NCBI RefSeq assembly: GCF_018143015.1
Contig: NC_054743.1
Span: 37,962,922 to 38,026,921 of the forward strand
Direction of reading: 5' to 3'
Origin: Lytechinus variegatus
Taxonomy: Eukaryota > Echinodermata > Echinoidea > Temnopleuroida > Toxopneustidae
Length of the DNA: 64,000 bases
Part shown: piece after piece, positions 25,801 through 34,352 of the stretch
How positions within the stretch are numbered: the stretch's first letter is position 1
Layout of the letters: the number at the start of each line of letters is the position of its first letter
The notes under the pieces: generated by a model
The model's database searches: none
Told to the model about the DNA's origin: nothing
What the model saw: only the letters and a program-made list of their open reading frames with translations
Made by a program: the position numbers and the translations under genes

Positions 25801-26303
25801 AGGGTAAGGAGAAATCTCAGATCATGTCAGAGATAAACGAAATGCAGATGTGTTCTTCCAAGATTCAGTCCGTGCATCAATCATCAGAAAACAGCCAAGA
25901 GGTCAAAATCTGTGTTCCAGGTCTATATAGAGGGCGATACCGATTTGTGAGACGGCTCTACAGTCAAGACAGCGAAGACCAATCATCCCAGCATGGAAAG
26001 TCAACTGGATGGAAGGAAGAATGTCCATTTGAAGATAGTGAAGATCTAGAATTATCCCAATTTCTCTTGCAGCCACCATGTGCCCCTCAGCTCCATCCAC
26101 CGCTGAACAGACTGGAAGAATGCCATGAAGATGCTGATGATGAAGGTAGTGATGACACTCTTTTATCCTGCTCATCAGATGAAACTGTGTTCTCTTCCAG
26201 TGGTACAAGTCCTTGCCTAGGAACAAGTGGTGGTTTTGGTGATGATGAAGATGAGGAACTGTCACAATTCCTCTTTCAACATCCAAGTTTGCAGATACTT
26301 TAA
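1801..26303 (+). CDS. HELB: DNA helicase B (HELB), 14 coding exons, about 2029 aa
   Basis: HELB is a superfamily 1B 5'-3' DNA helicase that binds RPA and acts in replication-stress recovery and control of end resection. Exons: 1801-1999, 3439-3918, 4533-4702, 5475-5908, 6454-6761, 8657-9034, 10194-10373, 10807-10891, 14103-14379, 14887-15042, 21469-21678, 22351-22435, 22791-24764, 25150-26303. Every junction is GT-AG and every phase agrees; the sum is 6090 nt including TAA. Visible motifs: Walker A GRGGCGKT (about residue 499), motif Ia LLTAPTGRAAS, Walker B VVDECS (about 608), GDPHQLPS (about 637), LKKNHRTD, FVAFRNVDVKDING, YAWARTINTYQGSE and YTAITRGR (about 913). These line up in order with human HELB. 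An acidic patch (DGEEKDEEED) between Walker A and motif Ia sits where human HELB binds RPA. The tail after about residue 960 is low complexity with tandem repeats, so the protein is nearly twice the human length (1087 aa). The start is the first ATG of an acidic exon 1; an upstream untranslated exon is possible. Confidence 0.93.
3237..3396. mobile_element. Short foldback MITE in HELB intron 1
   Basis: The ends are inverted copies: GGGGCCTGTTGCAT, TTTTTACCTGAGAAAACTC at the left and GAGTTTTCTCAGGTAAAAAG, TTATGCAACGGGCCC at the right, about 160 bp in all. It ends about 40 bp before the exon 2 acceptor. There is no coding capacity. The class of parent transposase cannot be assigned. Confidence 0.7.
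5008..5277. mobile_element. Foldback MITE (family with GGCCCCGTCTTACAAA ends) in HELB intron 3
   Basis: The left arm reads GGCCCCGTCTTACAAAGAG followed by GATTGATCCAATCAATCG. The right arm is its inverted counterpart ending CTGTTTGTAAGACAGGGCCC. A second copy of the same family is in intron 6 of HELB (9051-9526). Non-coding. Confidence 0.75.
6938..7540. mobile_element. TTAA-flanked foldback MITE (AGGGATG ends) in HELB intron 5
   Basis: TTAA at 6938 is followed by AGGGATGGTCCCGGCTGG and a long inverted repeat whose other arm ends near 7536 (TTTTCAGCCG). The terminal part of the right arm is missing and a separate hairpin follows at 7550. Same family as the elements at 50930, 53656 and 62526. 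The TTAA target and GGG-rich ends fit Kolobok-type or piggyBac-type elements; which one is not decided here. Confidence 0.75.
7550..7700. mobile_element. Hairpin MITE of about 150 bp, HELB intron 5
   Basis: Near-perfect inverted repeat: TGTCGGTGCAGGAA, TACCACACTTTCGCGCA at the left and TGCGCGAAAGTGTGGT, TTGCACCGACA at the right. It abuts the truncated right end of the TTAA element before it. Non-coding. Confidence 0.75.
8291..8545. mobile_element. Foldback element with GGAYTTGTCA ends, HELB intron 5
   Basis: The left arm AGGATTTGTCATACTTTTTA is inverted at the right as AAACATCTGACAAGTCCTT. A strong small hairpin lies at the centre (GTTGATGAAACACTC / GAGGGTTTCATCAAC, about 8408-8446). A related half element lies at about 21885-21990 in intron 11. 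It ends about 110 bp before HELB exon 6. Confidence 0.6.
9133..9169 (+). repeat. 37-bp copy of HELB exon 6 sequence inside a transposon
   Basis: Bases 9133-9169 match exon 6 bases 8901-8937 at 36 of 37 positions in the same orientation. The exon segment is the part just after Walker B. The copy lies between the arms of the foldback element and has no splice signals of its own. Confidence 0.85.
9224..9394 (-). mobile_element. Truncated tRNA-derived SINE (body only)
   Basis: Reverse-oriented body of the SINE family seen complete at 60300-60560. Shared blocks are CCCCGGCTTTAGCT, GGTACCCATTCA and TGAGTGCAGCA-like sequence. The tRNA-like head is missing. An ATT-rich tail precedes it on the plus strand. 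Confidence 0.6.
9562..9747. mobile_element. Short foldback MITE, HELB intron 6
   Basis: The ends are imperfect inverted repeats, CAGATAGGTGTTTTATAAAG at the left and GAGACACCCACCTG at the right, with internal TTATAAAGCTG/CAGTTGTTTATAAAG pairing. Non-coding. Confidence 0.5.
11008..11439. mobile_element. Foldback MITE (CCAGTTCGTAGTT ends), HELB intron 8
   Basis: Left end CCAGTTCGTAGTTCC and right end GTAACTACGAACTGG are inverted. Further pairing (GAAGGTCATTTG / ATGAAAGGTCATTTG region) lies inside. No open frame of note. Confidence 0.6.
11505..12330. mobile_element. Foldback element, 'AATTCGTCCA / TGGACGAATT' family, HELB intron 8
   Basis: The left half is a chain of short related words (TTCGTCCA, TTGGTCCAAT, TTCGTCTA). 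The right half is the same chain inverted (TTGGACCAACTGG, TAGACAAAATGG, TAGACCAATTGG). Related copies are at 32917-33037 and 50873-51780. A second hairpin at about 11724-11853 (AAATAGCGAAAAG / ATTCGCTATTTG, with GCTCTATTCAAC / GTTGAATAGAGT inside) sits between the halves and may be a nested insertion. Confidence 0.65.
12745..13806. mobile_element. Nested foldback elements, HELB intron 8
   Basis: Outer arms 12745-12811 and about 13737-13806 are inverted copies (GGTATTCTTTGCAATGATG versus CATCACTGCAAAGAATACC). Inside lies a second foldback, 12812-13554, with ends CAGGGGCGGTATTCTG and CAGAATACCACCCCTG. Its body repeats ATGACAAAATTTATGACA-like words. Another inverted pair (TCCCATAATCCTACA / TGTAGGATTATGACA) lies at 13563-13730. 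The order suggests stepwise insertion. Confidence 0.65.
15240..15440 (-). mobile_element. Possible degenerate tRNA-like SINE
   Basis: On the minus strand the sequence starts GAGGCGCGATAGCTAAGTCGG, with a fair A box (TAGCTAAGTCGG). The expected B box is only weakly preserved. It ends in unrelated AT-rich DNA in HELB intron 10. The call rests mainly on the A box and CpG-rich head. Confidence 0.3.
16060..16710. repeat. Minisatellite of roughly 120-bp units, HELB intron 10
   Basis: About five diverged head-to-tail units, each with the words AATAGAAAACACAGGAAGTT, AATCAATACACCCTCATTGAA, AGAAAGTCAATGCATA and CACCCATCCTCTTCA. Units vary in length through small indels. No open frame persists across it. 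Confidence 0.8.
16922..17515. mobile_element. TTAA-flanked foldback MITE (AGGGGAAT ends), HELB intron 10
   Basis: TTAA (16922-16925) then AGGGGAATCCAGCC at the left; GGTTGAATTCCCCT then TTAA (17512-17515) at the right. The arms are inverted copies containing AAGTTTGAA and AAAGTTATA words. Both target sites are intact. Confidence 0.8.
18983..21430. mobile_element. Element with repeated GGGGCAAGTTGAGCCA motif, HELB intron 10
   Basis: The motif GGGGCAAGTTGAGCCA occurs at 18983-18998 and 21006-21021, inverted at 21229-21244, and partly at 21252-21267. A weaker inverted relative (CACAACTTACCACACC) is close to 21420. This looks like an older element with motif clusters near its ends, later interrupted by the hAT at 19059-20758. 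The outer ends are not certain. Confidence 0.45.
19059..20758. mobile_element. Non-autonomous hAT transposon, 1.7 kb, with perfect 8-bp target duplication
   Basis: Termini are CAGGGTTGGCG and the inverted GCCAACCCTG, flanked by CATCACAT at 19051-19058 and again at 20759-20766. The 8-bp duplication and CAGGGTTGG ends are hallmarks of the hAT superfamily. Subterminal sequence repeats GATTTAAATC-like words in both orientations. The interior is AT-rich with no transposase frame, so it depends on another source of transposase. The perfect target duplication suggests a fairly recent insertion, in HELB intron 10. Confidence 0.92.
22943..23245 (+). repeat. Coding tandem array A in HELB exon 13 (5 x 60 bp)
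   Basis: Five head-to-tail 60-bp units encode a 20-residue module of the form SRSNGPSTSKAVLVSGCE. The units stay in frame with the HELB exon. They differ by mostly single-residue changes (NGHSTSRA, NGPSFSRA, NVPATSRA, NGPSTSSA). The module is rich in Ser, Gly and Pro with one conserved Cys-Glu pair per unit, which suggests a disordered spacer. It differs in sequence from the second array further downstream although the period is the same. Confidence 0.85.
23456..24600 (+). repeat. Coding tandem array B in HELB exon 13 (about 18 units of roughly 60 bp)
   Basis: A long in-frame array encodes variants of the 20-residue module SPSVRPSSGYQPLPG plus a TSNRG-like linker. A larger unit of roughly 200 bp, containing modules such as SPSEGPSSTHKARPV and NPSIALTGTSNG, appears twice (around 23803-24010 and 24013-24210). 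This indicates higher-order duplication by unequal exchange. Most units carry Ser-Pro, the minimal CDK phosphorylation site. The array is almost free of frame-breaking changes, so it is under coding constraint or is very young. Confidence 0.85.
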
Positions 26304-26431
26304 TTACTAAATAAGCATCGGAATACTTGCTTATGCTTACATGCAACACAAGACCTTATCAGAAATATAGTAGTAAATCCCAAAGTCAGGGAGATAAAGG
26401 CATAGAAAACTGAATACTTGGCATATGCAAC

Positions 26432-26690
26432 CGGTGTGTTGGCTCAGTTGGTAGAGCGTCCGTCTCACAACTGGGAGGTCGGGGTTCAAACCCGGCCACG
26501 TCAGACCAAAAGACGTTAAAAAGATGGGAGTTACTGCTACCCTGTTTGGCGTTCAATGATTAAAGGGATAGAGCCTCGTCGATCTGGCGCTGCACAGCGG
26601 CTGCCGGGCCGCAAAGCAAATTTTCGGAGTATTTCATTTCAGGTCTATTTCGAACAATAAATTATGGATTTTTTTTTTTTATATCCAGCT
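26432..26690 (+). mobile_element. tRNA-derived SINE in the HELB 3' flank
   Basis: A box TGGCTCAGTTGG (26440-26451) and B box GGTTCAAACCC (26483-26493) are both good. A CpG-rich body and an AT-rich tail follow, and the tail contains AATAAA at 26656-26661. It lies about 130 bp after the HELB stop, so it is probably in the 3' UTR and may supply a poly(A) signal. It is a different family from the SINEs at 43195, 55742, 57405 and 60300. Confidence 0.8.
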
Positions 26691-29230
26691 TTTCTGGATG
26701 GTGTATGTGAATAAGGGTGATCATGACACCAAGGATTAGTGTATAGTGTACTATGTATGTAGACAAATCATGAATCGGGTGTGCCTGTAATGTAGAGTAA
26801 ACACTGCTGTAGTTTACATTGTGCAATAGATAGCAAGCATTCATATTTTTCAAATTCATTGACTGCCTGAATAGATGATATGCATAGATTTTGAGGTGAA
26901 ACTTTTATCAATACCTTGCTACAAAAATCATGTTGCATCATTGATGTATTCCAAGTTATACTAATTTAATGGCTTGTGTGTTTACTTCTAATCATGGGTA
27001 CAAAGGAAGTTATGTAACACATCACAAGGATGACAAAGAAAGTGAATATTTCTAACTAAGTAGTGGGGTATGGATTCAGTTAGACCAATCTGCTATTCCC
27101 AAATTTGAAAACAGTATTTATGTGTTGTATTTAGTAATAGACTGATTATTGAACATTCATTGAAAATGGTCTTTTTAATTCATTTTTTTGTAATCCACCC
27201 TCATTTGAAGTGAAGAATGAAATATCAATTGTAAGTAATTGATTATCGATATATTTAGAATGATTATGTAAATCATGAAATTATTGAGAAAAAAATGCAT
27301 ATTTATGATGTATTTGAATTCAAAATAAGCTTTAACCCATCCATTTTCAGCATAAACCTGTGCTTTTGCAATCCTTCCAAATATTGAAACTTGGGAGTAT
27401 TAAAACCTGGTTAAAAAATATATAACCGTATTATAAACCAAGCTCTTCGCTCACAAGACCTTGAAGCAGTAATCTATCTTGCTCAAGAAGAATAGTCTCA
27501 AAATTATGTAGTATATTGTAATATCAATATAATATTTTTATTCATCTTGCAATAATTCTAGTTATCTATACATTACTATCTGTGGGCAATATTGAAATGT
27601 ATTTTCTAGTTATGTAATTTAATACACATTGTTATTTTACTCTCTGTGCAAAAGTTGATTGTTGGAGGCACTTGGAGCATCGGGTTTCATGATTATGATG
27701 AGCCCTCTTGTTTGTTGTTATTAATGAATAGTGGTCTCTCTTTTCATTTCAAACAGTATTACCAATATATATTTCTATATTCAATGACTTTATTTTACTT
27801 ATCTTGAATTTTGTATAGATATTGTACATAATTTGAATTTTGTTTGATTTTATTTTGAATTTCAATGTAATATGATTTTTGATGTTATATATATATTTGA
27901 ATGATTTAAATCATTAATTAAAGTCTAATACATTTCAAAATTGAATTTCTCTGAAGGTTGCACCCCCCCCCCCCCATTGGTATTACTGATATTGCCTTTG
28001 TGTATGCAAATGTATGTAAAAGGGGACCCTTTTTAAATTTTCTGGATATTCTAAATTGCCACTACTGACCTCTGTATAATCGATTATGTACATTGTACAA
28101 TATGAATGGGCAAAAAAAAAAACATTTTCTCAAAAGTGAGCACTAAAATGTATGTAATTGTAATGTGATCTCTGAGTGAAGAACTGTGAAAACATGATAA
28201 AATATATCATTACTTATCTCATGTAGGGGTTTTTTGCTGTATTTTTATATATTCCAAATGGCTACTCTACGTCCCTAACTATATTATGAACAGTTTGAGT
28301 GGGGCAAATCATTTTTTACCAAATTTAGCTCTGCTTGACTACAAAATGCCTACAGTGATGTACAAGTGAAATTTACAGTCTGGCAACATAATTTCAAAGA
28401 GATATTTCTTTTGCCATATAGATCATAAATGCTGGATTTTGAAATTCAAAATAGCTGCCATAGGCCCTAACAGTATAATGACCAATGTGAATGGGGGACT
28501 ACTTTTTCACAAGAGCAGTCACCATGAAATGCATGTAATTGTGATCTATTAGTAAATCCTCCATGGTCTACCCATATAGAACATGGCCTTCAGAGGCCAT
28601 TACACATTTTTACCTGCACATTTTTATTTCTACAAATATCCAAGCAATATACATGTACAGTGTGTAACCTTGTGATGGTATGAAGTTTCCTAATAAATAT
28701 ATTTATTTGCTACCAATACCCTCTTTTTTAAAAACTTAGTTTGTACTGTAGTGTGAATATATTGTTTCTTATATATGTTGGGTTGAAAAACTTTGAATTA
28801 TGTATATGAGGAGAAAATCCAAGGCAATTTTTTTCTAAATCATTTCTAGCAGGATTATAATCAAGGTCCAAGAGTAATTTACGTCAAAAAGATCAGCCAA
28901 CACATGTAAGTGATTAACTTGGCCATTTAAAATGTTTCCTATATAATTAGTTAAAACTGCTAGGCATTATGCAGCAGAAAGCTCTCCTGTCAGTGTCGAG
29001 TTCCTACAGGACTTACTGTGTTAACAGAAACCATATTATCAAGTTTTTCACACACAAAAAAAAATACTTGAAATATATTGGTTGAAAATTAGCATTATTT
29101 GTACTTTTTCACTTTGAAAAAGTTTTGAAATAATTTAGAGTTTGCACTCCAAAAAATAATGTAAATAATCATACTGATAATCTTTACATGTACATTGCCA
29201 TTATTTCCACAATATGCCCTTTATCTGGCT

Positions 29231-30078
29231 TTAAAGGGCAAGTCCACCACAACTAAAAGTTGATTTGAATAAAAATAGGAAAATACAACAATAACACTGA
29301 AAATTTCATCAATATCGGATGTAAAATAAGAAAATTATGACATTTTAAAGTTTTGCTAAATTTCACAAAGCAGTTTAATATATGCACATTCTGGTCGGTA
29401 TGCTAATCAGGAGACTGATGATGTCGTCCACTCACTAATAGTGAGGGACATCATCGACTGTCTCATCTGCATGTCACTAAGTTGTGCATATCACTATTTT
29501 GTGAAAAATAAGCGAAACTTTAACATGTTATAACTTCCTTACTTTGACATCCGACTTTGATGAAATTTTCAGCGTTAGGCTAGTTAGATTTTTCTCTATT
29601 TATTCAATTTTAAAGTTTCACTTCATTAATTTTCATTTCACAAAATTATATGCACATCTCGGTCAGTATGCAAATGAAGAACTGATGACATCACAATTTC
29701 TTTTGTATTTTATTATATGAAATATGAAATTGTTTTTCTCGTCATTGCCATGTGAAATGAAGTTTCATTCCTCCATGAACACGTGGAATTCCATTATTTT
29801 AACATTTTGTGCTTCAGGCAAGGAGGTCCTGATCGTCAAATTCTAAAAGATTGAAATATTGTATAATTCAAACAATAAAAAACAAAAGAAATAATGAGTG
29901 AGCGACATCATCGACTCTCTCAATTGGATGTGACTGGCTCGTTCATATAACAATTTTGTTAAAAATAAGCGAAACTTTAAAATGTCATAACTTTCTAATT
30001 TTACATCTGATTTTGATGAAATTTCAGCATTGTGCTTGTCTGATATCAACATTTTTCTGAAGTGGACTTGACCTTTAA
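29231..30078. mobile_element. TTAA-flanked foldback MITE (AGGGCAAGTCC ends)
   Basis: TTAA (29231-29234) then AGGGCAAGTCCACC at the left; GTGGACTTGACCT then TTAA (30075-30078) at the right. The arms hold AAAATTTCATC and TTATGACATTTTAAAG in inverted order. Part of one arm appears a second time near 29590-29720 (GCATATCACT versus ATGCACATCTCGGTC blocks), so it may hold a nested relative. Confidence 0.75.
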
Positions 30079-31319
30079 CAAGACATGAAAAGCCTAAAAT
30101 TCAAATGCAACCAATATAAAACCTGAATGAAATTTTTTTTAAGTGTTTTTAGAAGAAAGACAAATCAGCAAAATATTGCATGATATCAAACGAACAAGAA
30201 AACTCTGAATACTTGAAAAGTTTTAAAAAGCTGTAATCACTTTATTTGAAATAGAACCACACAAATTCTATTGGCATCATCAATATGCCAGGGACTACTC
30301 TTCCATTTGCTCCGATACTCGTAAGGGTAAAGATGAAACTTTCTTTCAAAAATTGTATTGTAATTTTTTTGCAGGACATAAAACAATAGTATGATAGCAA
30401 TATTCATATTGATACCACAGGACATTATGTACTTAAAAAAAGACATGTACCCCAAATACTATGGGAAAATTGTCCCCACCACTTGTCATAAATTAATTAC
30501 CAAGTTGCCAATTTGAAATTTGACAGTCTTAGTGATCTCAATATTAAAACAGCCTTAACTTTCTTATTTCTTGACCTATTTCTTTCAAACTTTCATTTTT
30601 CCCCCTCTTTCATAATAGAAAAAGATGCAGTGTTTTTTTTCAGGAATCCTACCATAATCTGAAAATGTATGCTTGGATGACACTGAAAAACACAATGATC
30701 TACAATGTAGGTTTTGTTGACCGTTTACATGACTTGTACAAGAGAAAAATAAATTAAAAATGCTTTTATGGAGAGATATCTCGTTCAATTTAATCAACTT
30801 CAAAAACTTAACTCAAATAAAGCGCATTCAGAGTACATAGGGGTGAACTCCCCCCCCCGAAAAAAAAAACTTATATTACTACTACCTAACCTCACTACTT
30901 ATAATTAATGAAAAAAAATCATTCATTATTTCAATTCATAATGTACTTTCCTGCATGAAATGAATTTGAAAAAAAATTAAAAAATCTTCTTTCCCTCAAC
31001 CTAATTCATTCCTGATAAGTGAGGCAAGAGAGATATGTAAATAATGATAACCTCTTACACTTATCTGGCTAATCATACATGTATCAGTGCATGAAATTTT
31101 GTCACTAATTTGCTGAGAATATATCAAAAACAGTACAAAGATGACAGACTACTTTCTGAAATAAAAACAAAATGTATCATATTCTGCAATCTTGATCAGA
31201 TAGCAAAACGTTGGGCTCTTCAGGCTATAACTCGAAAAATAAAAGGATGCATGAATTCTCCATAAGCAGTGATTTTGACATATTTTTAACTTATTACTTG
31301 AATAAGGAATACTGGTACA

Positions 31320-34300
31320 TTACTTCTCCCTTGGGAGTTCTAGATGTTTCCATCTCCGTAGCTTGACAGGCGTCTTGTCCGTTGACGTTTTTTCCTCCTT
31401 GATTTTCTTCATCTCCACCCTCATGACGAGTGTCACTTGGTTTCCTTCCTTGTTGGTGATGCGGTCTTCCTTCACAACATCCAACACATCTCCTTCTTGT
31501 ACCTACAAAAAAAATAATTATCAAGTTGCATTTAATAGTTACTTGAGTGAAGTGTGCAATTGAAGCACAATTAGCTGACAAAAAACACATTCACTGTGAA
31601 ATGAAGATCTCGATTGTTTGCTTTTTTTTGGGGGGGGGCTTGTCAATTTTTGTCTCACCTGCGAAGCAGAGTGAGACTATAGGCGCCGCTTTTCCGACGG
31701 CGGCGGCGGCGGCGGCGGCGTCAACATCAAATCTTAACCTGAGGTTAAGTTTTTGAAATGATATCATAACTTAGAAAGTTTATGGACCTAGTTCATGAAA
31801 CTTGGCCATAAGGTTAATCAAGTATTACTGAACATCCTATTAAAGTTTCATGTCACATGACCAAGGTCAAAGGTCATTTAGGGTCAATGAACTTAGACCA
31901 TGTTGGAGGAATCAACATTGAAATCTTAACCTGAGGTTAAGTTTTTGAAATGTCATCATAACTTAGAAAATATATGGACCTAGTTCATGAAACTTGGACA
32001 TAAGGTTAATCAAGTATCACTGAACATCCTGCATGAGTTTCACGTCACATGACCAAGGTCAAAGGTCATTTAGGGTCAATGAACTTTGGCCGAATTGGGG
32101 ATATCTGTTGAATTCCCATCATAACTTTGAAAGTTTATGGATCTGATTCATGAAACTTGGACATAATAGTAATCAAGCATCACTGAATATTTTGTGCAAG
32201 TTTCAGGTCTCATGATTAAGGTCAAAGGTCATTTAGGGTCAATGAACTTTGGCCAAATCGGGGTATCTGTTGAATTACCATCATAACTTTGAAAGTTTAT
32301 TAGTCTAGTTCATTAAACTTGGACATATGAGTAATCAAATATCACTGAACATCCTGTGCGCGTTTCAGGTCACATGACCAAGGTCAAAGGTCAATGAACT
32401 TTGCCGAAGTGGGTGTATCAGTTGAATTACCATCAAAACTTTGAAAGTTTATGGATCTGATTCATGAAACTTGTACATAAGAGTAATCAAGTATCACTGA
32501 ACATCCTGTGCGAGTTTCAGGTCACATGATCAAGGTCAAAGGTCATGTAAGGTCAATGAACTTTGGCCATGTTGGGGTTTTTTGTTGAATAACCATCATA
32601 TCTCTGTAAGTTTATTGGTCTAGTTCATAAAAAGTGGACATAAGAGTAACCATGTATCACTGAACATCTTGTGCGAGTTAGAGTAGTATTCAAAGTCAGC
32701 ACTGCTGCTATATTGAACCGCGTGATGCAGGTGAGACGGCCAGAGGCATTCCACTTGTTTAACAATCCACGATCCCCTCTTCGAAAATCATTCCCAGGCA
32801 CCTGGGTGACCGCTCCCCCCCCTTCTCCTGCTACCAATCAATGAATAAAAGGAATAGAGGAGAGTATGACAGGACTGGGTAAAATGCATCTTGATAAAGC
32901 CCTTAATATCAAAGGTAAATTGCCAATTCTTCCACTGCCAACTCGTCCACTCACCGCATGGTCTACCTTCATTTAGTCTAAATGAAAGTAGACCATTGGC
33001 AATTGGACGAATTGGCATTAGACCAATTGGAAACAATCCCAAATGAAGGACAGAAAACAAAATCACCATCAGTGAATTTTCAGGTCTTCTTGCACCCCTC
33101 CCCTTCACGATGCTACCCCTTATTGACAGACGAATCAAAAAAGGCAAATTAATGATTTCACAAGAGTTGTTTTATGGATGTGCCACAATAAATATCCTCA
33201 TAAAAATTATGTCCCAGAGTACTAAATACAATCTCAATGTTTCTTTTCACATCATTTGTGATCTTGAGACAGCAATCCTTCCTTCCACCCCCTCCTCCTG
33301 GCCCCACACCAGGATAAAAAAATAGGACAAATGATGGTTAAATCTATTTGAAGATAATGACTTGAAATTCTATTACAATCATTATATACCTGTCGACTCT
33401 TTTTCATCACCTTCTTGCCATTGTGCCGGAGTTTTGCATTCAGGAAGGCTTCTTCAATTTTCCTGGAAATAAAAGAGTAATATTATAAGGTTACAAAACT
33501 TACAATCAAAATATCCCTTAAATATTCTAGAATTCAAATCACATTTCCTTTAACTCCATATACAGATACAACATGAATAAGTGCCCAATTCATGAAGGAT
33601 ATAAATTTGTGTTTTAATAACTTTAAAGTCAAAGTCAATACCATTCCAAACTTTATTTGTGTTTATTTCGTGTTTATAATTCTTCATGCCATTTAAACCT
33701 TTTCATAGTAGAAACTATTTTAATGATACTAAAAGCAACAAAAAATCCAACTACATGTAGTGTACTCAAGTGTAGAACCCCAAATTGTGATGTCATAAAA
33801 AAATGACATCAATATATAAAATGAATAAAATGAATGAAAAAATTAAAACACTCACTTCCTGGATACTCCAAGCCCAGCACTCAACACAGCATCTATCCTC
33901 CGAGATGGTACATTCATTTTTAGATCTTTCCAATCTTTCTTACTACCATCTTCAATCTCGTCTTCATCTTCAGAATCAGATTTGTAGCCATTTTCTTCGT
34001 CCAGATCACTTTCATCATCTGTGCTATCACCTTTCATAAGTTTCTGTTTTGATTTTGACTTCTTTGAATAATAGCACACAAGCTTGTTCAGAAGTGACGT
34101 TGGCTCAACAGCTAAAAATTTACTTTGGTTCATCGTGGTCTTGGGAATGACCCTGCACCTTATCTGTGACTGTGCACTCCTCTCAACTTCTCGGCATTTT
34201 CCATGTGTTTGGGAAGGCAAACAAATCGAAGAAAAACGTGCAGAATACAAAGAGAAACATCTAGTATATTTGAAGAAGGGAGGATGTAACATAAATGAAG

Positions 34301-34352
34301 ACTTTCCCTGTAAGACAAACGATGATAGTCTATAGAGCGACACACCCATCAT
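31320..34352 (-). CDS. MTRES1: Mitochondrial transcription rescue factor 1 (MTRES1/C6orf203), 3 coding exons, 250 aa
   Basis: MTRES1 is a mitochondrial S4-domain RNA-binding protein known to act on mitochondrial transcription under stress and on ribosome quality control. Minus-strand exons: 34352-33856, 33462-33390, 31502-31320 (TAA at 31322-31320). Junctions are GT-AG and phases fit (2, then 0). The protein has a basic, Arg/Ser-rich, Phe-rich N terminus typical of a mitochondrial presequence and a charged linker (DDESDLDEENG, SEDEDEIEDGSKKD). The S4-like domain follows (RIDAVLSAGLGVSRK, KIEEAF, KLRHNGKKVMKKSR, VQEGDVLDVV) and the C terminus is VKLRRWKHLELP. This parallels human C6orf203 (RTVKVGDTLDLL, VVLRRWKSLKLP; 240 aa). 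I chose the MMGVSLYRLSS start because it gives the family length and a good presequence; an in-frame ATG at 34463 would add 37 residues. HELB converges on it; MIS18A diverges from it. Confidence 0.9.
31652..32737. mobile_element. Element with GTCTCACCTGC inverted ends and internal tandem units of about 155 bp, MTRES1 intron 2
   Basis: The ends are GTCTCACCTGC (31652-31662) and GCAGGTGAGAC (32727-32737). A (GGC)n run follows the left end (about 31697-31720). About six diverged units of roughly 150-190 bp then repeat TTATGGACCTAGTTCATGAA, CAAGTATCACTGAACAT, CACATGACCAAGGTCAAAGG and GGTCAATGAACTTTGGCC. This architecture is familiar from many marine invertebrate genomes, though I cannot name the family. 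No protein is encoded. Confidence 0.7.
32917..33037. mobile_element. Short copy of the 'AATTCGTCCA / TGGACGAATT' foldback family
   Basis: About 120 bp with arms ATTGCCAATTC, CCACTGCCAACTCGTCC and GGACGAATTGGCATTAGACC, AATTGG inverted around ATTTAGTCTAAAT. It lies in MTRES1 intron 2 and is related to the elements at 11505 and 50873. Confidence 0.6.

Larger units (their letters stand above)
26304..31319. other. HELB 3' flank and intergenic DNA between convergent HELB and MTRES1
   Basis: No gene is seen. Poly(A) signal candidates for HELB are AATAAA at 26656-26661 (inside the SINE) and AATAAA at 28692-28697. A run of C lies near 27962-27975. Otherwise the stretch is AT-rich unique-looking sequence, apart from the SINE at 26432 and the TTAA element at 29231. 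Confidence 0.5.

Noticed and set aside
26432-26510. Possible tRNA gene, also at 43195, 55890-55965 and 60300-60375
   Set aside because: A and B boxes are present but no acceptor stem pairs, and each continues into a SINE body, so these are SINE heads.
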